Below, one piece after another: positions 23,901-33,971 of a stretch of DNA of 64,000 nucleotides (positions are counted from its first letter, which is position 1; every line of letters begins with the position of its first letter). Where the stretch lies: contig JBEWZL010000214.1 in the NCBI GenBank assembly GCA_045837725.1, positions 19,434 to 83,433 of the forward strand. Direction: 5' to 3'. Source of the DNA: Vermamoeba vermiformis. Lineage: Eukaryota; Tubulinea; Echinamoebida. A program made the position numbers and the translations under genes. Under the pieces are notes generated by a model. That model was not told where the DNA came from, did not search any database, and was given only the letters and a program-made list of their open reading frames with translations.

Positions 23901-25056
23901 ATCTAACGCCGTTTTCGCTACTTCAGCTAATCTTTGATCAATTTGCATTTGTTCTTCGGAACTCGGAGTTTTAACGTCCAAGACTCCCATTTGACCGTTT
24001 GCCAGCCAACAGTACATCATATCACCCATTATCTTTGCACTCGTAATAATCGTATCTTTGTCACATGAAAGTTTGTGTGAGTGCCAAGTCATCTTTTCGA
24101 CATCCAAGATCCGAAGCTTGTTTCTTTCGTTGGGGCTAACTGGCACGAATATCATTTGCGCGCCTACTTTTCCAGCATAATTATATAAATCTATATTGAT
24201 TCGATCTTCATTAGCTGATTCTTTTGCACGCGCCCACTTGTCCTCTTTCAGATCGTAGTACAACACTTCACCGAATTCGCTCGCAAGTTTTGCATCATAG
24301 TATGGATAGGGGGCGTAGAGTAGTATAATATCGTCGGATAGTGCGGCCAAAAAAGTTTTTGTACTGCGCTCTTGTGGGTGCTGGCCGATCCCTTCTTCCG
24401 CGCTTGTTGAAATTTCATTCGTCGATGTGTTGAACCGATACACTTTCTTTTCGAGTGACGAACTAAAGTTATCATAGTAATATATTGTATCGCCAACAAT
24501 AGCAAATGCGTGAATATGGTACAGCTTGCGATGAGATTTAACCTGGATTTGGCGCCATTGTTTTTGAACGGTGTCGAAACAAGACCATTTATCGTCAGAC
24601 AGGACCCAAATATTAGTGCCTATCACTGCGCCTTGAAGATACTCCGAGTTGTAAGCAAATGATGGCGTCGTTTGGATGGAGGACCAAGAACTAGATTTGG
24701 TATCAAAGACTGAAATTACGGCAGAAGCTGTTTCTTTGGTATTTTCTGATATTCCACCAAGGTAATATATATTGTCACCTACGGTAACGGCAAGACACCT
24801 CTTTCGTGGAGTTGGTGTAGGTCCGTTGGTTTGGATCAGTCGTAAATTAAACTGTAAAATTTTTTAGATTAGTCTACTAGGTATTTTCTATCGTTTGTAA
24901 GTACCAACATAAATAATTAACATTTTTACTATTTTTCTGAGCGAAATTGAATTTAAAGACTAAATCCACGTGCGCGACTACTAGTGGATTACTGTAAGCA
25001 CTAAGATAATAATTGGCTTACTAAATCGATAAACTTACTGAAGAAATATTTTCCAT
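20978..25056 (-). CDS. Kelch-DUF4419-LRR fusion protein
   Basis: One long minus-strand gene by my exon joins. An 18-nt first exon (ATG 25056, MENISS) splices in phase to a kelch region (CLAVTVGDNIYYLGG, VIGTNIWVLSDDKW, HAFAIVGDTIYYYDN; about five blades, exon to 24852). At about 23888 a 53-nt intron (ATA|GTAAGG...CTTTAG|CGC CCA) continues in phase into DUF4419 (MHYLMLAWSNHFSVVLSPD, VIEGIAQNMPIDASIFTANF, FWKDMFSINRCMSGHTDVVEGWIVMF). The last exon adds about 450 residues of ribonuclease-inhibitor-like LRRs (LESLEIPRAELEYG, SLKTLDLNHAVI, IEYLDLSDI), ending in an acidic tail at 20978. About 1,200 residues in all. DUF4419 has no established activity. If the join at 23.85 kb is wrong, these are two adjacent genes, but the DUF4419 part has no ATG of its own at that point. 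Confidence 0.72.
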
Positions 25057-25207
25057 TTAATACATGCAACGCTTGTACACAGGTCAGAAAAAAATGAAAA
25101 AACGCGTTTTGTGCTGTTGATCAGTGACTGATGCTTTTTTTTGTCTGTTTTTACGTAAAAGCAATAGTAACACTTACAAGACGAATTGCCGTAAATGATT
25201 TAACGCA

Positions 25208-26321
25208 ATGTTGTGGACCTTTGTCGGATTCAATTTGATCTTGGGAGCGCTACTCGTTCACTTTCTGAAAAAGGTGATCGATAAGGTCACTAAAAATTAT
25301 TACGTTTATCCTAGCGAAGCGGTGATTGACCAAACTCTGCCGGCAGTAAGTTCCACCAATTTTTAAATAATTAACTTTTATTTTCACAATTAATTAATCA
25401 CGAACGAATGATTATCCATCTGCAACTAATAATAACTTGATTTTAAAATTATTATTTTAGGAAATTATGGAGCACATGATGACTTTTTTGGATCCAGCTG
25501 CGTTAATCGAATGTCGCTTGGTTAGCAAACATTGGCGGCATCACGCGACTAAACCTCAAGTAGAAAATTCAATATTAGATGCCTATGATCGACAGTGAGT
25601 ATATTATTTTTAGTATCATCGCTTGCTGAGTTTTGGCGCAGAATGAAATTAACTAAACTGCCTTATGCTGGCACGAAAAATTTAAGTTACGAGCCCATAT
25701 GGCTAGACGAGGTAAGGTAATATTAATATTTACTATTATACTCCTCAAACTAACTTAATGTTTATAAAGCCAAACTATCCTCAGCGATTTTTGTTACGCG
25801 ATCGGGCCTTAGCGACGAAGCACGGCAAACAATTACTGGAAATTTCTCCGAGTTGGTTAAATATTGTACTACAAGCTTTTAGTACCGATAACGCTCTTGG
25901 CGACAATAGGACCGTTGATATGGATCGGTAAGAAGTCTTTTCTTAAAATGGAAACAAAAGAATAATTTTCCTTTTTAGGTTCATTATCAAGACATTTGCC
26001 AGTAAAGGCCGTCTTGATGAACCTCCCGATAGAATCAGCATTAATGTCGGGCAGAGGCAAGATATTCGATTTGCAGAACACACGGTGCCAAATTTAGATT
26101 GGAAGTCGTTAGATAATTACGCCTATCTTGACTGCATGTTTGATTTGGCGGATTGTTTTGATCAAACCAAGCGCGGTTTGGTACGGCAGAGGGTGTACAG
26201 CGTGCGCGATGCAAATCCAAAAAAATATTTCTGTAAGTACTCGCAGTATCAGCCGTCAATTAGATTAAATGTCCTTTGTAATTTAGCGGTAATTTTTGGA
26301 TCCGATATCTTACGTGGTTAG
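25208..26321 (+). CDS. Membrane-anchored F-box protein
   Basis: MLWTFVGFNLILGALLVHFLKKV forms an N-terminal membrane anchor. After a short exon comes an F-box-like segment, LPAEIMEHMMTFLDPAALIECRLVSKHWRHHAT (LPxEIxxxIxxxLxPxxLxxCRLVSKxW). Later exons (NLSYEPIWLDE, QRFLLRDRALATKHGKQ, FASKGRLDEPPDRI) are helical without a recognised substrate domain. Five exons in phase. The end is uncertain: either the reading continues to the stop at 26321 or a GTAAGT at about 26233 is used. An F-box on a membrane anchor suggests a membrane-localised SCF adaptor, which is inference. Confidence 0.65.
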
Positions 26322-26401
26322 CCGAAAAGTTTTAATTAGAAATTAAAAAGCGGATCCGCGATCGGCGACAGTTTGTTCCTTAATTAGAATTTTGAAATAT
26401 A

Positions 26402-27203
26402 ATGCCACGGCCGGACAATTCTATACTATTAAATAACCGATCTATTCTTCAAACTTGTTTGAACGCCGTTAGCACTAGTGTTAAAATATTTTTCACGAGA
26501 AATTTCGTACTAATTGAACGATTTAGGGTTCGTGCCGCTCAACTCGGACATCTTAAAAGTACTTGCATTCATCTTCGTGCCACTGATAGTGCATGATGTG
26601 TTATATTCGGAGTTCTTAGCGACAGTCAAGATCTGGTTCGGACCAATAGTTTTTCTCTTGAACTTATTGGCGAACGTCTTGATGGTCTTAGAGTTCACGG
26701 GATGGCGAGCTATGGAGACTATTTACAAAAAAGCAGCGGCGATATTTTGGACTGGCTTTGTGGTCCTGTCGGTCTTGGCCTATCCGTACTCTTTGACCTA
26801 CTACGCAGTGGTTGGCATGGTAGCCCTCACACTTATCTACACAGTGTTGATGTTCGAGTATACTTTCCATTGGAACGCGAAACTCACTTGGAGACGTGCG
26901 GCGCCAGCACTTATTGCCCTCGCGTTAGTGGTCACTTTGAACGATTGGAAGCTCACTGTGGAGAGCATCAGAACTGGCGCTATTCTGTTCAGATGGTTCG
27001 ACAACTCGGTCTGCTACGCATTGATGTGCATTAACATGATTGCGTTGAATTATATCACGCACATCACTCCGTCAAGGGGATGGGAATGGAAGTACCTTGT
27101 CGAATGGAATCAAAAAGTGGTGCGCATGGTAATGAAGGCGTACTTTATTATCGTATTTTTAACATTGTATGCACCTACGTGGAAAGGAAATCACCTACAA
27201 TAG
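26402..27203 (+). CDS. Polytopic membrane protein, about seven helices, family unknown
   Basis: The main exon encodes about 225 residues with seven strongly hydrophobic segments (VLAFIFVPLIVHDVLY, WFGPIVFLLNLLANVLMV, AAAIFWTGFVVLSVLAY, YYAVVGMVALTLIYTVLMF, AAPALIALALVVTLNDW, ALMCINMIALNYITHI, AYFIIVFLTLYAPTW), with Trp/Tyr belts. The size and layout recall small integral membrane cyclases (PaxB/IdtB type) or 7-TM carriers, but I see no motif that decides. The exon lacks its own ATG. A join from ATG 26402 through a weak GTTTGA donor to the acceptor at TTTAG before GGTTCGTGCC is in phase and is the best start found. Confidence 0.5.
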
Positions 27204-27522
27204 CAACAATTGGTCCCTAAATAAAAATGCTTGCCCGGCTTGTGAGTTAAATTCAGACCTTGGAAATTCACTCGGACATTTACATTATTTGTTCCGAGTT
27301 CTCTATTTTTGTTATAAATCGGCCCGCATTTTTTAAAATTAACTTGGATCCAGCTCATCTGATCACTGAAGGTATAACACCGTTTGATATTGCTCCGATC
27401 AGCGTGATTCTCAAAAGTGCGTAATAGGCGTAAGAACGCGTAACTTCTCACAGAGCGTACCTTGATGTCATGTGATCGTGCGCAAGTTATTCCAAATTTG
27501 GAAATCGAAAAACAACCTTAAA
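27204..27522. other. Intergenic, no gene seen
   Basis: About 320 bp spacer upstream of the FAS1 gene. An in-frame ATG at 27472 would extend the FAS1 protein but would bury its signal peptide, so the region is treated as upstream sequence. Confidence 0.4.
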
Positions 27523-28600
27523 ATGTCGCCGCAACATCTTTCAGTTCACAAACAAATTATAACTTCTATTTTTTTATTGGCTGTAATCTCAGTCAGCACC
27601 GCTCAGTTCACGACTCTGACCCAAGTGATCAAGTCCGATCCAAACTTTTCTACGCTTTATAGCCTGCTTCAAGCCACTGGTTTGGACCAGACGTTGGATG
27701 GATCCGTTTTATTCACCGTCTTTGCTCCTAACAACAGTGCATTTGATGCTTTGCCTCCCGCCACTCTGAAATATTTGCTCGATCCCGCCAACGGAAATCT
27801 TCTTAGCAGCATTATTGAATACCACGTAAGCAATCTCATATTAAACTGCTCCTTAGTGTTAATTTCAACCTTAGGTCGTCCCTGGAGCGTTACCGTCATC
27901 TACGCTTGCTAATTACAACGGCAACAGTCTGGTTACGGCTCAAGGCAGCTCTATCAACCTTGATGTTGGCAGTCCCTACAGTAACTTCAGTCCCTTCTCT
28001 ATTTCCTTGAACAACGCACGAGTCATCAAGGCCAACGTTGAAGCATCGAACGGAATCTTGCATGCGATCGACAAAGTTTTGCTCAACGACCTCAGATTCT
28101 TCCAACCGGCCGTTAATAACCTCTACACCCTTGTCTCTCAGAACCCTAAACTCAAAACTCTGACGGTCTTGTTGGATATGACCGGTTTGGCTCAGGTGTT
28201 GCAGGCTCCTAACGGACAATACACCCTCTTTGCTCCGACCGACGATGCCTTTACTGACCCTGTTTTGACTTCTATCGGTAGTAGCCAAGCTGTTCTAAAG
28301 AGCATTGTCTTGTACCACGCGATCGCAGGGTGAGTACATCCAGAATTTCCGGAAATTCGATTCAGTCCTAACATGTTCATTAGTGAACCAGTGTACTCAA
28401 CTAGCCTTTACGATGGATTGCAAGCTTCTTCTATTAACGCTAACAACAACAACATTCGTCCTTTAACTTTCAGACGACTTTCATTCCCCGGTGCTGCATC
28501 CGTCACTGTGAACGACGCTAACATTTTATCCGCTGATAACCTTGCATCCAACGGCGTCTTGCACATTATCGATCGCGTCCTTTTGCCCTACTCCACCTAG
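27523..28600 (+). CDS. Secreted protein with two fasciclin (FAS1) domains
   Basis: Signal peptide from ATG 27523 (SVHKQIITSIFLLAVISVSTA, cleavage near AQ). FAS1 domain 1: FSTLYSLLQATGLDQTL...LFTVFAPNNSAFDALP...NGILHAIDKVLL. FAS1 domain 2: LKTLTVLLDMTGLAQVL..YTLFAPTDDAFTD...NGVLHIIDRVLLPYST. Both carry the H1 (TxFAPxxxAF) and H2 (ASNGxxHxID) motifs of the family, which mediates cell adhesion or wall interaction. Two introns at matching places inside the domains. No GPI signal follows domain 2, so a soluble or wall-associated protein is likely. Confidence 0.92.
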
Positions 28601-29205
28601 AACATAAATATAATCGTCCTAATTGGTCAGAGCGCGCTAAGTAGAATATTCGATTAAAATATAGATCATCAAAAAGATAATAATAAATTCAAGATTTCCA
28701 TTGAGCTTTTAACGCCATACCTGTTTTGTCCCTAGTTCGAGTTTTAGTATTTTAAAAAATTGTATTCAGCGCAGCACAAGCAATCACATGGTAACGTTCA
28801 CATACGAGTATAATCCGCAAGGGCTTGCAAAAGTAAGGTTGCTTATAAATAGGAGGAAGCGAAATTCTGTTTATGAAATTTAAAATCGAAGAATATTAGT
28901 ATAAATGAGTTATTTTGCTTCGGCCAAACAATAGATAATTTTTCGTATATTTATTAAATTTTTACGTAATTATTTTGAACTATTTCGAAATAGTTAAAGC
29001 AAAAAAATTATAACTTACCGGTCGATCTGGGTTTTTATTATTAGCACTTATTGCTTAGACATCTGATACGTCGTTAACTTGTTTTTTAGGAATATTAAAC
29101 GAAGATATTTTTTTGCGTGACTCGAGATCCACACAGCGAACTGACACTTTTCACGCGAAACAAATCATGTAATCGTATTTTTGGGCTTCATTTTAACACA
29201 AAGCA
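28601..29205. other. Intergenic, AT-rich, with one perfect palindrome
   Basis: About 600 bp between the FAS1 and GH5 genes without a convincing ORF. It includes an 18-bp perfect palindrome at 28978-28995 (listed separately). Confidence 0.5.
28978..28995. repeat. 18-bp perfect palindrome
   Basis: AACTATTTCGAAATAGTT reads identically on both strands. It lies about 210 bp upstream of the GH5 start codon in an otherwise featureless spacer. It could be a binding site for a dimeric regulator of the GH5 gene or chance in AT-rich DNA. Confidence 0.6.
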
Positions 29206-31983
29206 ATGAAGCGCATCAGCGTAGCCCGTTTCACTGTGCTTTTAGTACTTGTTCAAGTGTTGCACATCCAGGCTGGCGTTCAATGGACTGGCGTGAACTT
29301 GGCTGGCGCTGAATTTGGTATTTTAATGTCAAAAATTCGTTAATATACCCTAAATAACAAGTATATATTTATTTAGACGGTAATACTCCGTTTTGGCCCA
29401 CGACAGCAGACATGGATTATTACATCTCAAAAAATATGAACGTCTTTCGAATCCCTTTCTTATGGGAGCGATTGCAACCGACTCTTCAACAAGATTTTGA
29501 TGCTACTTATGTGGCTTCATTAGATGCGGTCGTATCTTATGCAACCGGCAAGGGAATCTGGGTGCTTCTGGACGTTCACAAGTACGTAATGGTGAACAAA
29601 ATACTCTTAATATTAATACCGTTTAATGCTAATTATTATCGATCTAGTTATGCTCGTTATAATGGCGTAGCTATCGGAGCAGGCGTAACTAACGAACAGT
29701 TTGCCGATCTGTGGACTCGATTGGCCAATCGATACAAGTCCAACGACAAAGTGGTACGAATACTTATATTATTTACTATTATAAATATAAATTTATTCCT
29801 ACATACCGATGATTCAATTTCAAAATTTATTAACATTTCTGTAGTTGTTTGGATTGATGAACGAGCCCAAAAGTATGCCTAGCCTGTAAGTACATAATAC
29901 GGCAGTAAATAATCTGACAGAAGTAAATGAACAACTCTTCATAGTGATTGGCGTAACGGAGCTCAAGCAGCGGTCAATGCGATCCGTTTAGCTGGCGCTA
30001 CTAATTACATCATGTTGCCTGGTGAGTTTATTAGTATTAAATGAGTACCATTTGCAACGTTAATAATGCTTCTGTTCGATAATCAATTCGCAGCAATTTT
30101 ATTCATAAATTACCATATTAGGCAATGGCTATACGGGTGCATGGGGCTGGTTCCTCGGTGCATGGGACAGTGCAGCAACAAATCCTCAAGCGAACTCGCA
30201 AATAATGCCGACAGTTTGGGATCCGCTCAACAAGATGATCTACGAAGTGCATCAATATTTCGGTAATTATAGTGAAAAATAATATTGAGATACATATAAT
30301 CATTAATATAATCGTTAAGACGATGGAAGCAGCGGTACTAGCGCGACATGTTTGAGTCCACCAATCGGAAATTCGACGTTAGAAGCATTCACTTTTTGGC
30401 TCAGAGAAAACAATGCACGTGCTTTCTTGGGCGAGTTTGGTGTAGCTAATAATAGTAACTGCCTTCAAGCACTTAATGATGCAGTACAACATATGCACGA
30501 TAACTCTGATGTCTGGTACGGGACCCACAACATGTCAACGCGGATCTGACATAGCAATTTTTTTCTTAGGCTTGGCTGGACTTACTGGGCAGGAGGTTTG
30601 TATTAATATTTGTTATTAATGATCTATATAAATACTAACAGAGGTCTATTATGTATTAGGCAACCGTTGGGGCGAATACATTTACACGATCCAACCCGCC
30701 AACAACTTCACCACTGACCGCGCTCAAATGGCCGTACTTCAGCCGTACTTGCACGGTCTAGGTGCTGTGTCGATTGACGTTCCTACACGAAGCACATCAT
30801 GTGTGAATCAAACGATCTACGATGATAAGCTGCGCAACGGCTGGCAGAACTGGTACGTTGTGTCTCAAAGGCCAAACTTTTATTCATTTAAGCAGCGGTA
30901 AAATGCTGATGCTCAAAAATTGTTGTTGGGCATGGGTAGCTAAAAGCGACTGTTTTGACATTTTGACACTTTGACACATTGTCACTCTGAAATTATTTAG
31001 CCTTTTGAAGGGCTAGAGACACCGAGTTGTATTCAAAATAACATTTTGACACTTTGACTTTTTGACACTTTTTGACACTTTTCCGTCATACAGGAGCTGG
31101 GCACCGAGTAATTTGACCAACACAGCACAACACTTCAGCGGCACTCAATCGATCAGTTTTGATTTCGTCGCGAATGCATACTCAGCCTTGTCTTTGTCGT
31201 TGGATCAAGCCACTCTTCTTCCCAACTTGTACTCGGGAATCGAGTTCTACATCAACGGTGCTCCTGATGGTACGATCAGTAATGAAATTTCATCGAAGCA
31301 TATTTTGACTGATAGATGAATCTTAGGTGGTCAGAAACTTCGGTACGGATACCGCAGAAACAAAGCAGATATTGGCAGCATGGTCAATGTCGCGGACTAT
31401 TTGGCCAGTGGTACCTCAATCCCGACCTCTTGGACTCGCGTTACCATCCCATTGACTTCGAATGGCATTCAAGATGCTTATTCACAGTTGGTTCTTGGAG
31501 CTGTAAGAAAAATACTTTGTCATTATGCCTTCTAACAAGAGATCAATTTTAACGTTATTTTTTGCCTTACAGAGCACTGCGTCTGCTCAACCAACAGTCT
31601 ACGTGGACTCTATCAAGTTAGTTTGTGTTGGTACGTTATAATAACTAACTTATTACTGTACGTGAGTCTAATAAGTACGGGTATATTGCAGATCAGCCTA
31701 TGCCTTCAGACGTCGCTTCTTTGCCGCCTTCAATCAGCCCGCAGAGTTCTTCAAGTGGTATTAATCATTCGCTATCATTATTGGACTAGTACTAACGAGC
31801 CTTATAGGACCTTCAAGTTCTCAAACGCCTAATACTCCCAGTTCGACAGGTATGTTTTTACTCTTTATTATAATTATCAAGATCGAATGCAAGCTAACGA
31901 TAAAATCTTCAGTGAAATCCTCTGCCAGTCGTTTGTGTGCTTTGGCTGCATTTGTTTTCAGTGTTGCCTTAGCCGCACTCTAA
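29206..31983 (+). CDS. GH5-family endoglucanase-like enzyme with C-terminal accessory domain and GPI-type tail
   Basis: Signal peptide MKRISVARFTVLLVLVQVLHIQA, then VQWTGVNLAGAEFDG. GH5 landmarks: NVFRIPFLWERLQP (conserved Arg), WVLLDVHNYARYNG, FGLMNEPKSMPSL (acid/base Glu in NEP), YEVHQYFD (His/Tyr) and RAFLGEFGVANN (nucleophile Glu in GEFG). These fit the GH5_5-type cellulase subfamily, predicted to cleave beta-1,4-glucan outside the cell. After the catalytic domain comes a roughly 150-residue beta-rich module (SISFDFVANAYSALSLSLD...VYVDSIKLVC), probably carbohydrate-binding, then a Ser/Pro/Gln linker and a hydrophobic tail (RLCALAAFVFSVALAAL) typical of a GPI signal. About ten introns; one (about 30856-31094) contains TTTTGACA repeats. 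Confidence 0.88.
30952..31083. repeat. TTTTGACACTTTGACA-type repeats inside a GH5 intron
   Basis: Two short clusters (about 30952-30984 and 31042-31083) of degenerate TTTTGACA/CTTTGACA units with the same orientation, inside the longest intron of the GH5 gene. The second cluster runs almost to the 3' splice site (CATACAG). This is a minisatellite-like expansion; a splicing-regulatory role is only a possibility. Confidence 0.7.
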
Positions 31984-32192
31984 ATTTAGAGATGTTCATC
32001 AAAGTCAGCTTTTGGAATAAAAAGGTGTTTCCGCGCAAACTCAAATTGCAACGCCGACGACAACGGCTCAAATAGCTATTGGAACTGCACATTCGGTTTC
32101 CAAATATTACTGTCCAGGTAAAACCACTAAACAAATCGCGTTGAGTACTGCTAACGACAATTTACTATGTACAATATTTACAACTGACTTGC

Positions 32193-33437
32193 TTAATTGT
32201 ACATGAGCGAGGCGAGATCCGGCTTGATGTACGGCAGAGGCATTCCACCTTCAACAGCAGCAACAGCTTCTTGAGCATCAGAAGTGCGATGAGCAATGAA
32301 GTATTGTTGCAGAGTAGCGGTGCTGACGTTGCGATTGGCAGCTCTGAATTTACCAACTTTTTCTACGAAATCAGCGGTCAGATCTGCACCAGCTTCAGGA
32401 TAGAATTGCTTGAACATCAATTCGATCTGTTCGTCGGTGATAACTGAAGGATATTGCAAGTGCATGTCGACTCGGCCAGGACGGATCAAGGCAGGATCCA
32501 AACGATCAATGTGGTTCGTAGTCAAGACGAAGATAGAGGCGTCCTTGCCACCAATGCCGTCCAAAGCATTAAGCAAGCCGCTGAAGGACAATGGAATATT
32601 CTCGAGCTTGCTGCGATCTGCAGTAAAAAGCGCATCCACGTCTTCCAAAACAACCACGCAGTTCTTCGGTACGCGTTGCAAGGCCTTCTTGAGCGCAGAA
32701 TCGGTCATATGAGGGTCTGAAATATGCAAATAGGCAACGTGGCGGTCAATGTGAGAAGCCAAAGCCGAGATCGTGGAAGTCTTGCCGGTACCAGGCGGGC
32801 CGTAGAGCAAATAAGATCTCTTGTAGGGAATGCCGTGCTTAGCGTACCATCGAGCAGTATCTTTTTCGAGGAAATTGTTGACGTCGTCGATAAGCTTTTG
32901 TTTGAGAGCGGCAGGCAAAATGACTGTTTCCATATCTCGTTTGCGCTTGACGATAGACTTGGGCCAGTACTGATTATCAATGTCGTAAGAGTAGATGTTG
33001 ATGAGGGCCTTATTGACTTTAGTATCCCATTCGCTGACTTTATCGACGAATTTCTTCAGCAGATCTTTCTTGCGAGTGCCTTCGACGACCAGGACCAAGG
33101 TTTGTAGGTAAACTGCAGCACTAAAAGTACCGACGGGTTTGCCATGAACGGTATGAATAACATGAATAGTTTCAGATTCATATTCAATTTTGAAAGATCC
33201 GAGGCCCAAAACTAATCTGCATCCGTCTTGTTTAGTGTCTTCAACTTCGTCATCATCGTTGCTTTCTTGAGCACCCATACGAAGACTACTATCACAATTG
33301 CATACGTCAGTCAAATACTTGCAAACAGCAGCGTAGATCTGCTCGTTGGATTGAATCTCCAACGAAGTGCAACTGTTCGGATCAACCTGAAGAGCCTTTA
33401 CTTCTTCCAAATTGAAAGGATATCTTGTGGTGTTCAT
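32193..33437 (-). CDS. BCS1-like AAA ATPase, intronless
   Basis: AAA+ ATPase of the BCS1 type (in mitochondria, BCS1 inserts the Rieske protein into complex III; paralogues have other roles). Walker A is LLYGPPGTGKTSTISAL, Walker B is VVVLEDVDALF, sensor 1 is VLTTNHIDRLDPALIRPGRVD with the Arg fingers, and a BCS1-family helical C-terminus follows. The start chosen is ATG 33437 (MNTTRYPFNLEEV). An in-frame open extension to 33698 (MAWLILHPFSEHGK..., Cys-rich) has no stop and could be coding. The BCS1-specific N-terminal transmembrane helix is not evident, unlike true mitochondrial BCS1, so localisation is open. The lack of introns is unusual in this window and may indicate retrocopy or transfer origin. 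Confidence 0.82.
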   Translation of the reverse strand: MNTTRYPFNLEEVKALQVDPNSCTSLEIQSNEQIYAAVCKYLTDVCNCDSSLRMGAQESNDDDEVEDTKQDGCRLVLGLGSFKIEYESETIHVIHTVHGKPVGTFSAAVYLQTLVLVVEGTRKKDLLKKFVDKVSEWDTKVNKALINIYSYDIDNQYWPKSIVKRKRDMETVILPAALKQKLIDDVNNFLEKDTARWYAKHGIPYKRSYLLYGPPGTGKTSTISALASHIDRHVAYLHISDPHMTDSALKKALQRVPKNCVVVLEDVDALFTADRSKLENIPLSFSGLLNALDGIGGKDASIFVLTTNHIDRLDPALIRPGRVDMHLQYPSVITDEQIELMFKQFYPEAGADLTADFVEKVGKFRAANRNVSTATLQQYFIAHRTSDAQEAVAAVEGGMPLPYIKPDLASLMYN

Positions 33438-33971
33438 TGTTGATATCTTGATTTGAATAAACTGTTCTTTTTCACAGCATTTTATTCCTTTGGCCACAAA
33501 ATCTATCGCATTTTTTTCTGGCCGGCAGTTAGTGTCTTTACACGAAGAAAATTCGTGTCTACACCGCAATGTGTACTGATTCCTATCCTTACAGTATACC
33601 GCGTTAGCATGTTCTAACACTTTTCTCTTAATACACCCGTCAGCAAATCGAAAGATTTTTCCGTGCTCAGAAAATGGATGTAGGATCAGCCAAGCCAAGT
33701 TAATTTAATAATTACATGATTAATTTAATTATTATATTTTAGACTATATTACGCGATATCGAGCTGACATTACAATGCAGCAAAATTAATTAAATCCGGT
33801 GTTAGGAATGCAAATCAACGCCCGCCCTAATAAATTCATCATTATTGTTTGACCCGATTCAAGATTAAGTTAAACATGCAAAATAATTGTTTGCTAGATC
33901 GCGACTCCAGTTGTCAACAAAAAAATCTTGGCATAATTGATAAATGTTATAATTATTTTACAATTGAGTAT
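33438..33971. other. Intergenic, with a possible 5' extension of the AAA ATPase
   Basis: 33438-33698 is open in the same minus-strand frame as the AAA ATPase (87 codons with several Cys, starting at an ATG) and may be its N-terminus. 33699-33971 is AT-rich spacer between the 5' side of the ATPase gene and the 3' end of the GH38 gene; no other gene seen. Confidence 0.4.

Noticed and set aside
27472-27522. Longer N-terminus for the FAS1 protein from ATG 27472
   Set aside because: It would put 17 charged residues in front of a normal signal peptide that begins at ATG 27523.
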